A stretch of DNA of 64,000 bases. Source: Calcarisporiella thermophila CBS 279.70 (lineage: Eukaryota > Calcarisporiellomycota). The stretch covers positions 324,654 through 388,653 of the forward strand of contig NW_027192202.1 in assembly GCF_041956535.1 (NCBI RefSeq), written 5' to 3'. Positions 34,993-47,126 of the stretch are shown one piece after another. A model generated the notes under the pieces. The model was not told where the DNA came from, searched no databases, and saw only the letters and a program-made list of their open reading frames with translations. Position 1 is the stretch's first letter. Every line of letters starts with the position of its first letter. The position numbers and the translations under genes are program-made.

Positions 34993-37900
34993 ATGCGTCC
35001 CCTACAGAGTATCGAGGAGCGGCTCGACTATTATTATCGAGTGGTCAACCAGCTGATCTTATCCCGACAGAATCCCGTCACTGGCTTAATTCCGGCTTCG
35101 GTGGCAGTGACCACCCATGGGGATTACCGCGATGCCTGGGTACGCGATAATGTCTACTCCATTCTTGCGGTGTTTGGCCTGGCGCTCGCATACCGCCGCT
35201 TGGATGATGACCATGGGCGTGCTTGTAAGTCGAATTCTTCCTTGAAAGAGTGTCCCCCAGAACTTGAAGAAGTGATGGTCCGTTTTCCTTTGATTTAGAC
35301 GAACTTGAACATGCGGTGGTGAAGCTTATGCGAGGTAAATGGTCGTTGGTTGAAGCCGGCGCAGTTCTTGTTTATAGTTTGAATGGCGGGGAGATCCCAG
35401 GTGGCCATGCATTCAATAACCTATGCAATTATGTCAGGTCTGCTCTTCTCTATGATGCGGCAATCCCACAAAGTCGAGCGCTTCAAGCATACACAAGCAC
35501 TTCATGATGCCTTGCACGCAAAGTATAACACAAACACGGGCGACACGGTGGTGGGGGATGGCCAGTGGGGACATTTACAGATCGATGCGACCAGCATATT
35601 CCTGCTCATGCTGGCACAGATGACTACGGCCGGCTTCCAGGTCGTGTACACGCAAGATGAAGTGGATTTCGTGCAGAATCTTGTGTTTTACATCGAAAGT
35701 AAATAGCTCCTGACGTGCCCGCCTTCTCATTTCCTTTGCTTTACTACATTCATTGCTTTGCCATAGGGGCATACCGGACCAACGACTACGGCATCTGGGA
35801 GAGAGGCAACAAGATCAACCACGGTGAGGCAGAGCTGAACTGCTCGTCCATTGGCATGGCGCTTGCAGCACTGCAGGCCATTAATGGAGTCAACTTGTTT
35901 GGCTCCCGAGGAGGACCCTCTTCCGTCATCTATGTGCTTCCGGATGAGATCACACGAAACTACACCACACTTCACTCTTTTCTTCCCAGAGAGTCCAACT
36001 CCAAGGAGATCGATGCTGCCCTGCTCTCGGTCATCTCGTATCCGTAATTATTTTATCCCGACCTTTGTTAGTAGGGTTTGATAGATGTCATTTCATTTGT
36101 GTTTTCTTTTTACTCAGTGCATTTGCCGTGAGCAGCTCTGAGCTGATAGAGCGAACAAAAAACGAGATAGTGACCAAGCTCAAGGGTCGATACGGTTGCA
36201 AACGTTTCTTGCGTGATGGCCATCAAACGATTGTCGAAGGTACTCTCAAGGCAATCCCTCTCTTTTACTGCTTATCATTAAACTAGGCCGCTTTTTTTTT
36301 ATGCTTCGAACGAATAGATACCTCTCGTTTACACTATAATCCACACGAATTGAAAATATTCGAAAATATCGAGTGCGAGTGGCCGCTTTTCTTCACCTAC
36401 TTCATTCTCGATGGTATCTTCACCGATAATTGGCAGCAGGTAGAGGAATACCGAGCCGCCTTGGAACCCCTGATAGTCTACTCGAATGAGCTCTTCGAGT
36501 CCTTCCACTCCGAGGCCTACAGCGATTTATACTCTGCATATTCTGCCCCGCCTTCGCCAGGAATCGGTTTACAGACTTCTCGGGTTGGCCTCATCCCCGA
36601 GCTGTACTACGTCCCGCGGGATCTTATCCAAAAGGAACGCGACGAGCCCCACTCCCAATCTCGTCTCCCCAATGATAATATACCCTTGGTGTGGGCCTCG
36701 TCGCTCCACATACTTGGCAATCTCATCTACGATCAGTTGTTGAGTGTGGCTGAGGTTGACCCGCTCGGCCGACGGTTCAATGCTACCCGTCCCCACAAAA
36801 GGGATACCGTGGTACAGGTCGTGCTTTTATCGGAGAACCAGGCTCTCCAGGAGACGCTTCGCACCTACGGCCTTGAAACACAGACTCTCGATGAGGTGAG
36901 CCCAGTCACGGTGTTCCCCCCCAACACCCTTCGCGATGTGTACGCCGCCTTGGGCATGAACCAGAAATTGGGGCTCTCAGGCAGGCCTAAACGGTAGGTT
37001 TTGCTTTTATAGTGGCCATTAGCCAAATTCTGTTTCATCCGATGCTTATACGGACTGGTTTGCTATGCTGTGTTTTATCTTTAGGCCTGTGGGCACGTTG
37101 GCCACATGTCGTCTGTATCGTATGCAGGGGAAACTGTATGCCTTTACACCCCACTTCATGGATGTGGAGGAGTTCTACCTGACCTCGGACAACCGCTATC
37201 TGGTCTCAGCTTTCGAGTCGGAGCTCAATTTTGTGCGTGCACATTGGGTATACAATGGCCGCCCCACCATGGTGATCCTTCTGACCCAGTCGATGCTGGG
37301 TGGACTCTCCTCCAGCCATCGTTACGGAACCGGTGTAGGCCACTCGGTCACATCCTCCGAGAAGAAGGACTTGTTCGAGTTTTTCTTGCGGCTGCGGTCC
37401 GGCAATATCAGCGGGACGCGGGTGCGTCTTGGTCGGCTGACGCAGATGGTGAGCACGTCGATGATCGAGTCGCTTGACTTCTTGGTCCACAAGCAAGGGT
37501 TCGACTGGCGAACCATCCTGGGGGAGACACATCAGCACCGCCGTCGCCAATCCGTCACCCGCCTTGGGTACAACGAGCGTCAGACTCAAGCGACCAACTC
37601 CGGGACCACCACGCCAAAGCGCCCACTGCGTCGCAATTCAAGCTTTGTTGGCTCCATTGCGTCCTATGAGGAACTGGCGAGTCCGTACTATGAGGCATCA
37701 GGCCTTCAGCTGCAAGAAAAGAACTTTAAGCTGCGCGACCACAAGGGGGCGAGTTCACCGTATCATCGCAACCCATCGCAAACACCCTCCCCCACGCCAA
37801 ATGCGGGCGCATCCAACGATGACCAGTCGGACGCACCATCCTCCACACCCGTGGAGAATGGCATTGTTGCATTCACCCTCGGCGATCCAGTGTCGGTGCC

Positions 37901-40010
37901 TAAAGCTATCGATATGTTGTGTGAGAGCGTGAATTTATTTGACCAGATTGGTAGGTGCTGCTAAAAGATAGTGCTCCTTTGGCTTAGCTAAACTTATTCA
38001 CCCTGATCTCTTTTTTTGGTCTCTTCTCCTTAAAGATCTCTTGCAGTATATCTTGTCTTGCCATGGGATGGACTACTATGTGGATCCCCTTGACGCCCCC
38101 ATTCGTCAGTTGATCGAGGAAGTGTACTTCAAGGCGCTCCAATTGAAGCTCTGGTCTATCGTGCGCCAAGCGGCCGGGCTTTTGCGCAAAGCGGTCAACA
38201 GTTTGACTATCAACATTACCGATCTCATCATCCGGCAGAAGATGGTGACCATTGGACACGGGCAGCGAGAATACGTCATCTTCACGTCACTCAGTCCAGA
38301 CGTCTTGATCAACGCAATATTTGAACGATGGTATGGGTGTTTTGTTTCCTCCCTCCTCCCTACCAGTGTCAAGCATGGTAGACTCACAGCTCTATTTGCT
38401 TGCCGCTTTTAGTGGTGACGATGCACGCGAAGGTCCGCTTATCCAGGAGGTTCTCACCAACCTTGGCTCGTTGATTCGTATGGACGCATCCATGTTCGAT
38501 GGAATTCGTCGACTCCGGATACATTATGTCATTCTTGCTATGCGCGAAGAGTTGGCTAGACTGAACGATTGCGATGCAGATGAAGCAGTGGAGCACTTGA
38601 TGCAGCTTTCTCCCTATGAAATCAAATCTTTATTGGCTACTGTGCTGAGCGGCCCTTCCTTGAGGTAGGTGGTCTTACATTTAGCCCCCTCCCCCCTTTC
38701 CTTCTCTCTCTCCCCCCTCCTCCCCCCTTTACTCATGTATGTGAATATATAGTTGCCATGATGTCAGGTCTCTCTACTCTGCCAACATTATCCCAGACAC
38801 TCCTCATGGAGAATGGACCCTTGCCATTAACCAGAGGCAGAATTTCCACTTCACGCATACGCCTTCCACAGATGCGGAAAATACCTTCGAGTATACCTCC
38901 AACCTGAAACCGATCCCGGGCAAGGAGAGTGGAACTGCGGTCATCCGCGCACGCTCCGCAGGCTATGTTGCCGGCAACTATGCTCACATCGAGATCAATG
39001 GAGTGATTATGCCGGTGTCGTCGCGCGGACTCAACGTGGTGGTTCTGGATGTGGGGCGGAGTGCGATCCTGGAGACCGCCAATTTCGACACCCATATTTC
39101 GCAGGATGAGGCCAAAGACTTAGTCAACCTCATCGAGTGTTTGGACCAAAACACGGTTGTGGTGATTTGCGGTAAAGATGAGTGCAGTGAGCAGCTGACG
39201 GAGAGTGCGCGAGCCGCCTGTGAGAGCTTAGGGAGCGCGAAAGTACGAGAGGTCGGATATCGTGACTCTTGGTGTCTAATCGGAATCAAAGGGGCCGCTC
39301 TTGGCTCGGTCCCTGAGGCACACAAGCACAAAGATGCGGGCGCCACCGATGAGATCCAATACACGGTAGAGTTGGCCAAGAAGCCAGCTGCGACGCCAGC
39401 TGCTGAAAAGGTGCCCGACGACGAGTTAGTGGACGATAAGGCGGCGGAGCGAGTGAGTGAGATGGCCCCCTCGACGTCCGGGCGATGGCTGCGCCGTCGT
39501 AAGAACGACGGGGCGCTGAATCGTCTGCCGCCTGGATTCTACGCCAGGGTGTGGAAGGTGCTCAGTCGGTGTCGGGCCATTGTCCTTGGGCGTGAAGGCG
39601 CCATGCTTCCGCGTGATCCGACGGTTGCGGAGAAGACGCCAGAGGAGCCAAACTTTGCTCTGATGGTCGAAAACCTGCTGGATCGTATCGCAGACCCTGC
39701 TGAGCGCCAGGTGGCGGCGGAAACGCTCATGGTGATTGCGGATGCGCTTGAGCGCAACTCGGACGCGGACCTGAGCGAGCGTGACATCGATTTGACCCCG
39801 ATCATCTTGGATGCCATCGAGTTATTCTGGGCCCACTGGGTTGAGGAGGCTCAGCGTCAGGCCAAATGCGGGGAGGACGAGGCCCGGCGGCTGAAACTCC
39901 CCCTTGAAGAGCATGCTCGGACCTCGTCCATTGCAAAAAACCTCTTTTTCGACTGCGAGCCTGCTAGCCTGGAGCTGTTTTTCCACCAAGCCTTTACTAA
40001 GACTCTTTAA
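34993..40010 (+). CDS. PHKA: Phosphorylase b kinase alpha/be­ta-type regulatory subunit with ILEI-like domain
   Basis: Regulatory subunit of glycogen phosphorylase kinase. Ten exons (34993-35224, 35299-35334, 35438-35698, 35767-36043, 36118-36239, 36318-36993, 37085-37950, 38036-38330, 38413-38664, 38768-40010) join in phase to 1419 residues. The N-terminal GH15-like domain has [51 protein letters not shown] and RDGHQTIVE. Middle: [30 protein letters not shown]. The end has [19 protein letters not shown], the conserved alpha-subunit C-terminal region. Between these (residues about 1043-1190) lies an ILEI/PANDER-like domain ([23 protein letters not shown]). There is no CaaX box. Exon 2 is a 36-base micro-exon. 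No catalytic gamma subunit nearby. Confidence 0.93.
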
Positions 40011-40337
40011 CGGATTTCATCCTGGGGGGGAGGACTTCAGTTAGACATTTTTATCATGGGATGGTCACACTTGGTTTTATCCTGTATCGGCTTACTCGCT
40101 ATTTATTCACTGGCCTATTTTGCCTAGATATAGATGTGTGTTGGCTCTCTCATCTTGTTTCACATTCGTACTATGCTGTGTATGTTCTGTTATGATATAT
40201 CCAGAGGCTCAATAATCCATTTCTTAATCTCGTAATCAAGCAAAGATACGGGGCTGCGCTTAGACAGTCACAAATTGTTTTGAGATTTCAAAAATCAATG
40301 GAATCCACCGCTACAAGGATCTCGTCAACTTTGTGAG
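40011..40337. other. Spacer between PHKA and uL14m
   Basis: 327-base same-strand spacer with the 3' end of the phosphorylase-kinase gene and the promoter of the next gene. No other feature recognised. Confidence 0.4.
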
Positions 40338-40805
40338 ATGATCGGGCTTAAAGGAGTGCTCAACGTGATCGACAACTCGGGGGGTGTATTCGCCGAGTGT
40401 ATTCGAGTGTTAAATCAAAGCCGCTTTGCACGGCCAGGTAAAGGATGTTTCTCTGGGAAAAATGCTCCTTAGTATTTAGTAAATGGGCTGTTTTTGTGTA
40501 TCGCATGTAAAGGTGATGAGATAGTGGTGGCAATTAAAAAAGCACGCCCTATAAATGCAGCGCTCCAGGGTCCACAGGCTGCAAACAAGGTCCGAAAGGG
40601 AGAGGTACATCATGCTGTCGTGGTGCGAACCAAGAAGGAGGTTCGACGCCCTGATGGACGATATGTACGCTTCGATGACAATGCTTGCGTGCTGCTAAAC
40701 AACAAGAAGGAGCCGCTTGGCACGCGTGTTCTCGGCGTAGTTTCCGCGGAGTTGAGACAAAAGAAGTGGATGAAGGTGGTGTCGCTGGCCCCCAAAATCG
40801 TCTAA
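40338..40805 (+). CDS. Mitochondrial ribosomal protein uL14m
   Basis: Large-subunit mitoribosomal protein of the bacterial L14 family. Two exons (40338-40437, 40513-40805) give 130 residues, the normal size. Motifs: [19 protein letters not shown] at the N-terminus, [58 protein letters not shown] and a closing [18 protein letters not shown]. The organellar assignment rests on the bacterial-type sequence and on the family (the cytosolic homologue uL14 has a different N-terminus); no obvious cleavable presequence is present, as in yeast Mrpl38. Confidence 0.93.
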
Positions 40806-41120
40806 CGGCCTTTTTCGTTTTCTTTCCCTCCTATTTATTGTGATATAATGGTTGTTTCCCGCTTATACGTTTTCTCCTTTCTTCTGCCTCTTCGTTTTCC
40901 CCTCCCCCTCCCCCTCTATCCTCTCCTCAATCTAGAATACGGGGCAAAAGTCCAGCAAGTTTAATATTCTCTCTCATTTTCTTTTGTAAAAGAGAGCTGC
41001 ATTTTTTCTAGAAAAGAACCCTTTCAAAACAATCCATTTTTGAATTCACGATATTTTCAAATTTAGCAAGTTCCTCTACAATTAAGATACAAAAAAAAAA
41101 GAAATATACATAATATAAAA
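40806..41120. other. Convergent 3' flanks of uL14m and Aven-like gene
   Basis: Pyrimidine-rich (40850-40925) then A-rich sequence (41080-41120) between convergent genes. No gene seen. Confidence 0.4.
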
Positions 41121-42199
41121 TCATTCTAGTAGCTCGTCCAGCCACTCCTCTGCATTGTTGAGCTTCTCATTTTTCATATCGAGCACGGTGGTATCATGTG
41201 TCCCTCCCAAAGTCGGCTGAGAATGTGGGATCCGAGGTAGATTCATAGGGGTTGCTGCTTGGCTTCCATTCCAGCCAGTCTGGCCCGCCCCTAGTGCTTT
41301 CTTCGGCTGCGGTCGTGGCAGCGACACTTTCGTCTCTAGACCATTGATTTCTTGTGGCTTAGGGTTGTCGGGTTTCCCATGCAAGTAGAATGTTTTGGGA
41401 GCTTGATGAGAAGGAGAGCGTCAATTATCAAATGAGAGCTAATTTTAAAAAGGCTTGTACGCATACCTTTAGGGGGCTCGTTGATCAAGAGCAAAGTGTC
41501 AAAGTCTGTGTTGAGGCTAGAGACCGTATCCTCAAGCCCAGTTTGCCGTTCTTCTGGACTTTCTTCCGAAGCGTGCAAGTTCACTGGCCCTAGTACAATC
41601 TTGCGGGGCTCCTTTTCTTTCAAGCTTTCAACAATCGTCTTGCCACTGTCCTTTTCCTTCATCAGCTCTAGTAGCAGCCTCGATTCCTCCTCCTCCTTCT
41701 TTCTCTGCTCTGCCAACTCAAATTGAATTTGCTCCTCGGTCTTTGGTTCTTCTCCTTCCACCTGGGCTGCGAGTACAACAAATCAATTATTGGCGCTACA
41801 ATAAAGCAGTGAAAAAAATCGGGCTTGCATTTTACCTTCGCGATTCTCATCGTACCGATATGCATTGCTGGAAAGCTTCCTCTTCCAAGAGTAGTTAGGT
41901 TTGCGCTCTCTTTCCCCTTCTGGAGGCTCAATAAACAAATCTTGGAATTCACTATCCTCTGACTCCTCTGAAAACTCTTCCTCGTATTCGCCAACCTCTT
42001 CAGCTTGGCCCTGCGATTTGTAGGAGTCATTGGCTAGACCACGACCACTTGGGGCTTCCGATCCCGCCGCCTTTTCTCGACTTATCCCATCACGAGAGCT
42101 ACCACCACGACCTCTCCCACCACGCGCTGCACCTCCACGTGATCTTACCTTGGCATTGTATCGTCGAGATGCCTTTTGCTTGTATCTGTCAGGACGCAT
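41121..42199 (-). CDS. AVEN: Aven-like protein with RGG-rich N-terminus
   Basis: Three exons (42199-41836, 41766-41467, 41401-41121) give 314 residues. The N-terminus is Arg/Gly rich (RSRGGAARGGRGRGG), followed by an acidic stretch, then PNYSWKRKLSSNAYRYDE, which aligns with the NYSKRKIVSNWDRYQ block of human Aven. Near the C-terminus DFDTLLLINEPP and the final NNAEEWLDELLE correspond to Aven's Leu/Asp motif and its terminal EELEDWLDSMIS. The middle is a charged predicted helix (QIQFELAEQRKKEEEE). In animals Aven acts in apoptosis and binds G-quadruplex RNA through its RGG box; the fungal role is unknown. Divergent with EMC1, 136 bases apart. Homology rests on short motifs in the right order. 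Confidence 0.68.
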
Positions 42200-42335
42200 G
42201 GGAACGAGAGCAATATTTCTCTTGCCTTATTCTCTCATTTCAACGTTTTTGTGACGTCGACCTTCTTAAATTTAAGCGATGCTTCCAAAACTTACTCGTG
42301 TCGAAGCAATAGATCGCAGGTGAAATATTACCGGA
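42200..42335. promoter_or_regulatory. Bidirectional promoter between Aven-like gene and EMC1
   Basis: 136 bases lie between the divergent start codons at 42199 (minus) and 42336 (plus), leaving room only for a shared compact promoter. No TATA box is evident. The second case of very close head-to-head genes in the window. Confidence 0.6.
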
Positions 42336-45300
42336 ATGCTAAATCTTTCACGCGTTGTGCGTGCTCTAGCCGTACCCCTCACCCTGTTGCTGCTTGTGAC
42401 AGTGGTCTCTGGCTTGCACGCCGATCAAGTCGGTTTAAAAGACTGGTAAGAACTGTGGAATGTTGTCCTACGAGCGTTTGTACTCTTACTCTCTATTAAC
42501 GCTCCAATCATCATCTCTGTACCGCTTATTAAAACCCTCTTCCATTTACAAAGGCATCACAAGTGGATTGGAACCCCACGCTTTATAGAGTTTGGACATC
42601 ATGGTAACCAGACATTAATGGTAGCCAGTACGCAGAAAAACGTACTCGCCGCATTGAACATGAATTCGGGTGAATTAGGTTTGTACTAGTTAAATTCACC
42701 CAGAAATGTAGTGATGTTCATTGCTCTAGTGTTAAATAGCATGGAGAGTGCATCTAGAAAATGAGCCATTAGCAGTTATAAGAACCCGCGGTGAATGTAA
42801 TGGATACATGAACTAATATTTTATTCCGAGATCTCTCTAAACCACTCTCTCACTCTGAAGATGTCTTCACGCTCTCAGGAGTTGCGGGAATGAATGCCCG
42901 CCTGTGGGAGTTGGAAACTGGCCGCTTGGTCTGGGAATCACGCAATGCTGATAATATAGCCGCATCAGATGATGATTTAAATCTTGGCATTGATGCTTTG
43001 TTCCTATCCGATGGTAATATTCTGTCTCTGACAAAGGGGATGGAGATCACAAAGCTGGATACGAAGGATGGGGCCGCTATTTCGCGATGGAATTCACCCT
43101 CAGGGTATATATCTTATTCGGTTTTGTTGGATTATATCAATTTTGATGGGCCTCTTTTATTAGAGCGGGACTTGTTCTCAACCGCCTTATCCAAGATAAA
43201 TCCGGGCTATATGCAGTCGGATTCACGAGCGGTTTCGCTGCTTATGGCCTCGAGGTGCTCAAGCTTGAGGATGAGGGCGCCAAGCCTGTGACGGTTCCCT
43301 CCCACATCGCCGAGCTCGACGATTTGACCATTGTATCCAATGAAGTAGGTACATATGCCGCATGGATCGAGGATGGGAAACTGCTCGTCAATCATATTGG
43401 AGACACAAAGGTCTATAAGGTAAATGCGTTTAAAATGACAGCATCTAAGAGAGCGACATATATTTATATGGCTTTTTTTTTGGCCGCAGACACCACTTAA
43501 AAGTATTTGGACACATGAGGTGCTCGGTAACCAGAAGCCCAAAATTAGATCCTTCAACGGCTATATTATTCTTGAAGCACCGATTGAAAATGGTAGTCAG
43601 ATCGCTGTGTTAAGCGTTGACGCAACCGGAAAACCCGTATCCACCGTGACTCATGTTGGAAAGGTTGGCTGTAATGGTTTAGCAAGCTCGCGTTGGCATT
43701 TTATTAACCCCCTTCAAATATCTATACTGTTAGCCCCATTCTCAAATTTGGGGTACGACTCCTGAATTCACCGTCGTAGGAGCCCAGTCAGATAAGGTAA
43801 TTATCATGAGATTATGGTTGGTCTCCCCCATTTAAACTGAGAGTGTTACTTCCAATAGAACACCTTGTCTGTAGAAAAGATTCCACATGGCACTGGGCTT
43901 AAGAGCTCAGTATTCGAACTAAACCATGAATTTTCATCGACTGGACCTTTAACAAAGGTATCATAAAATCCTATATCTTTTTTTTTAAATCCAGTGTTTA
44001 CCTATTGAATCTAAATTACTTTTACAGGCTATGTTGATCCCTAGCTCACAAGGTTTAGAATTACAGTTCTTTGTCATTACTGCGGATGGTTCAGTACGTG
44101 TATTCAATCAAAAGGAACAAGTTTGGGCTCGAGAGGAATCTTTGGCTGACTCGGTGGACGTAAGTTTCCTCGATCTTCCTGAACACCACGCATGGTCACA
44201 GGACATAGATGAGCTAGGTAGTGTTAGACTTTGCATGTCTCAGTATGCGTAGATATGTCTAATCAATATCAATATATGTTTAGATGAACAACCAGAGGAG
44301 ACCGAGAGCATCAGTGCTATTGAACGCTACCTGAGACGTTGGTCCACACATCTAAGGGAATTGCAGGTATGTCAATGATTTGCATCTAATGCAAAAGATC
44401 TTTCCCCTCCCCCTCTATTCTCTTCCATTTTCAATTAATTACATTTTCCACACTAGTATCTCCCTGAGTGGCTCCTCAACAAGTTGCAAGGGCTCTATCC
44501 GAAAAATCAACCATTGCGCATTACCTCCGAAGTGCTCGCCTCGGCCAAGTCCGGCATTAACGAGGAAACCCTGTTTAGAGATATATTTGGTTTACGCAAA
44601 CTTCTCGTCGTCATCACCAAGTCTGGAAAGATTGTGGCCTTAGATACTGCCAACCACGGTAAAATCGTCTGGTCACGCTACTTTGGGGGCTTCAGCCCAT
44701 CTCGAGTGTTTGTTTTGCGCTCTTCCATTGTGCGGCTTCCTCCCATTATCGGCGTCGTTGGTCAAGAGGCTAAGGTTAGTCCATTTGAATTTTTGAACCA
44801 CGCGCTAAAAATCTCTAATATATACTGTCGCGGTCTTGTAATGTAAACTTTTAGGGGGGACTTGCTCAGATTATCCGCTTGAATGGTCTTACGGGTGGCG
44901 ATGTTCTCGGGGAGAGTGACCAAGACTATCACACCACTTCCGTCAGCCAATTGGCTTACCGGGCCAACCAAGTCTTCATGCTTCCTTTGGAGGAGAACGT
45001 CCATCGCACCCACCTCCTTGCTTTCGTAGACCAAAACGCTAAGCTCCACATATACCCGCCTGGCGTCACAGAAATCACACAGAAGCAGCTCGACGAGTTC
45101 CTGAAGACCTTCTATTTTGCCCTCAGCGATGGTATCAACAGCCAGAGCATCCGTGGATATCGCGTGCGTGATGCTGATAAATCTGCAGGAGTATGTATCG
45201 TGGGCCCGTTTAATGCGCATGAAGGGTGCATGAACTCTAAATCTGTTTTCTTTCCCCGTTGCATAGAGCTACACAACAGAGTTGGTTTGGAGCTTGAAAT

Positions 45301-46402
45301 TGGCCAAGGATGAGCGAATCGTTGCTCTAGGAGAGAAACCCGCGCACGACAAGCTGGCTTCCCTGGGTCGCGTGCTTGGCGACCGGTCTGTGCTTTACAA
45401 GTATCAGAACCCGCATTTGCACGCGGTGGCCACCCTGGATGAGCAAAATACGCTGCGCATCTATCTTGTGGATATTGTGAGCGGAAGAGTGCTCCATCAG
45501 GCTGTCCATCCAATGGCGGGGCGGCACCCGGTCCACATCGTACAGTGTGAAAACTGGGTCGTCTACCACTTCTGGAGCGATGGTGCCGAAGGTGCCGAGC
45601 GTGGCTACACCACCGTGGTGCTTGAGCTATTTGAGAGCAATAGTCCGGACGAGCGGATTGCAAGGTAGCTAATTGTTTGATCAACGCTGTTCGCCGTGAA
45701 TGTCCCCTCCCTCCTCATATCCGTAACTCAAAATAACTTTATCTCTTAGCGATAATTTCACGTCGTTTGCTCGCGAGCGACCTTTTGTGATGTCGCAAGC
45801 CTACATGTTCCCCTACGGCGTGTCGGCAGTGGGTGTGACCACGACCCGCAACGGCATTACCACCCGCGAGGTTTTGTGTAAGTAAACTCGTCCAGCCAGC
45901 TGGGTCTTTCCTCCTCTGACCCTGTCTTTATTCACTAGTCGGCATGACCAACAACCAAATCATGGGCGTGAGCAAGCGGATCCTTGATCCTCGCCGGCCA
46001 ACGCGCGCCCCCACAAAGGAGGAGAAGGAGGAGATGCTTCTTCCATACCAGCCCATGATCCCCGACGAACGCCGCCAGATCTTGAGCTACTACCTCCCCG
46101 TGATGGGCATCAATCGCATCGTCTCCTCGCCGGCCCTGCTCGAGTCGACGTCTCTTGTGGTTGCCCACGGAATGGACCTCTTCTTTGCTCAGGTCGCCCC
46201 CTCGAAGCAATTCGACGTCCTCAGTGAGGACTTCAGCAAGTCGCAGCTGCTGTTGACGATTATCGCTCTGGGGGCTGCTGTTCTGGTTGCTGGCCCTATG
46301 GTAACTTTTTTTCTGTACCACCGTACAAGGTTAGATGCAACGGCTAACTCTGTTTCTCTCAATTAGGTCAAGCGAAAGAAATTGAATGGGCAGTGGATGT
46401 AG
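42336..46402 (+). CDS. EMC1: ER membrane protein complex subunit 1 (EMC1)
   Basis: Largest lumenal subunit of the EMC insertase. Sixteen exons (42336-42445, 42554-42678, 42740-42790, 42861-43104, 43164-43419, 43490-43663, 43734-43796, 43859-43957, 44028-44217, 44284-44366, 44457-44774, 44855-45190, 45267-45664, 45750-45877, 45939-46300, 46367-46402) join in phase to 990 residues, matching the human size. A signal peptide (residues 1-28), PQQ-type beta-propeller repeats (ALNMNSGELAWRV, LWELETGRLVWES, IVALDTANHGKIVWSRY) and the conserved DUF1620 C-terminal region (SQAYMFPYGVSAVGVTTT, GITTREVLFGM, PYQPMIPDERRQILSYYLPV) are followed by one membrane span (LLLTIIALGAAVLVAGPM) and the basic end KRKKLNGQWM. 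The last exon has only 36 bases. Confidence 0.95.
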
Positions 46403-47126
46403 AGGAGGAAATTCTATTTTGCTTACTTTTCCATTATATTTTATATACTGCTTCTGACTATACTTCTTTTTACATTGACGGGGATTTTCGTTTTGTAACC
46501 ATTTGACCATGCAAATAAAAACTGCATAGAGCTACCAGAGCGGCCGCAGGCCTGACTTGTTCACCCGGCTGTAGGTTGGCCGGGGGGCAATGGCAGCGGG
46601 TTCACGGACTAAAATTGAATCGTTTAGGTAAGATCGAAGCTAAAGCGGGTCGGACTCTCAAATAACCGCTCCCCCCCTCTTTTCTCCTCTTTTTTCTTCC
46701 GTTCCCATTAATCGTTTTGCTCCCTCCATCTTCGGCCATCTGCCCCAGGTTTCCTTGTAGCCTGTGCTTGTTCCTGGACACATCAGCTTGCCTGAAGAAG
46801 CCCAAGCTCTCACTCTGAACCAATTCTCTCCCGGAAACGAAGGCCAGGGCAAACGGGGTTGAAACTGAGTTCGTTCCTAAAGGCTTTGGGCTCTCCCTTC
46901 TACCCCTTCTCCACCCCTCTTTATTATTTTCTTAGCTCAACGGCTGCTGCTAATTTAATTTTGCACATCAAATAAGGAAGAGAGGCTTCAGCGGGTTCTT
47001 TTCTTTATCCTCTTTCTTGCACATATATATTTCCAACATCCTTTTTTTATTATCTCTCTTGTCTCTAAAAAGTAGAGGTGTATATATCTGATAGTGTAGG
47101 AATCTTCTCGCTTCTTTTCTTGTATA
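46403..47126. other. Spacer between EMC1 and the PAK gene
   Basis: About 720 bases of same-strand spacer; EMC1 3' flank (AATAAAAACTGC near 46513) then the kinase promoter, CT-rich and ending with AT-rich leader sequence. No gene seen. Confidence 0.4.
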
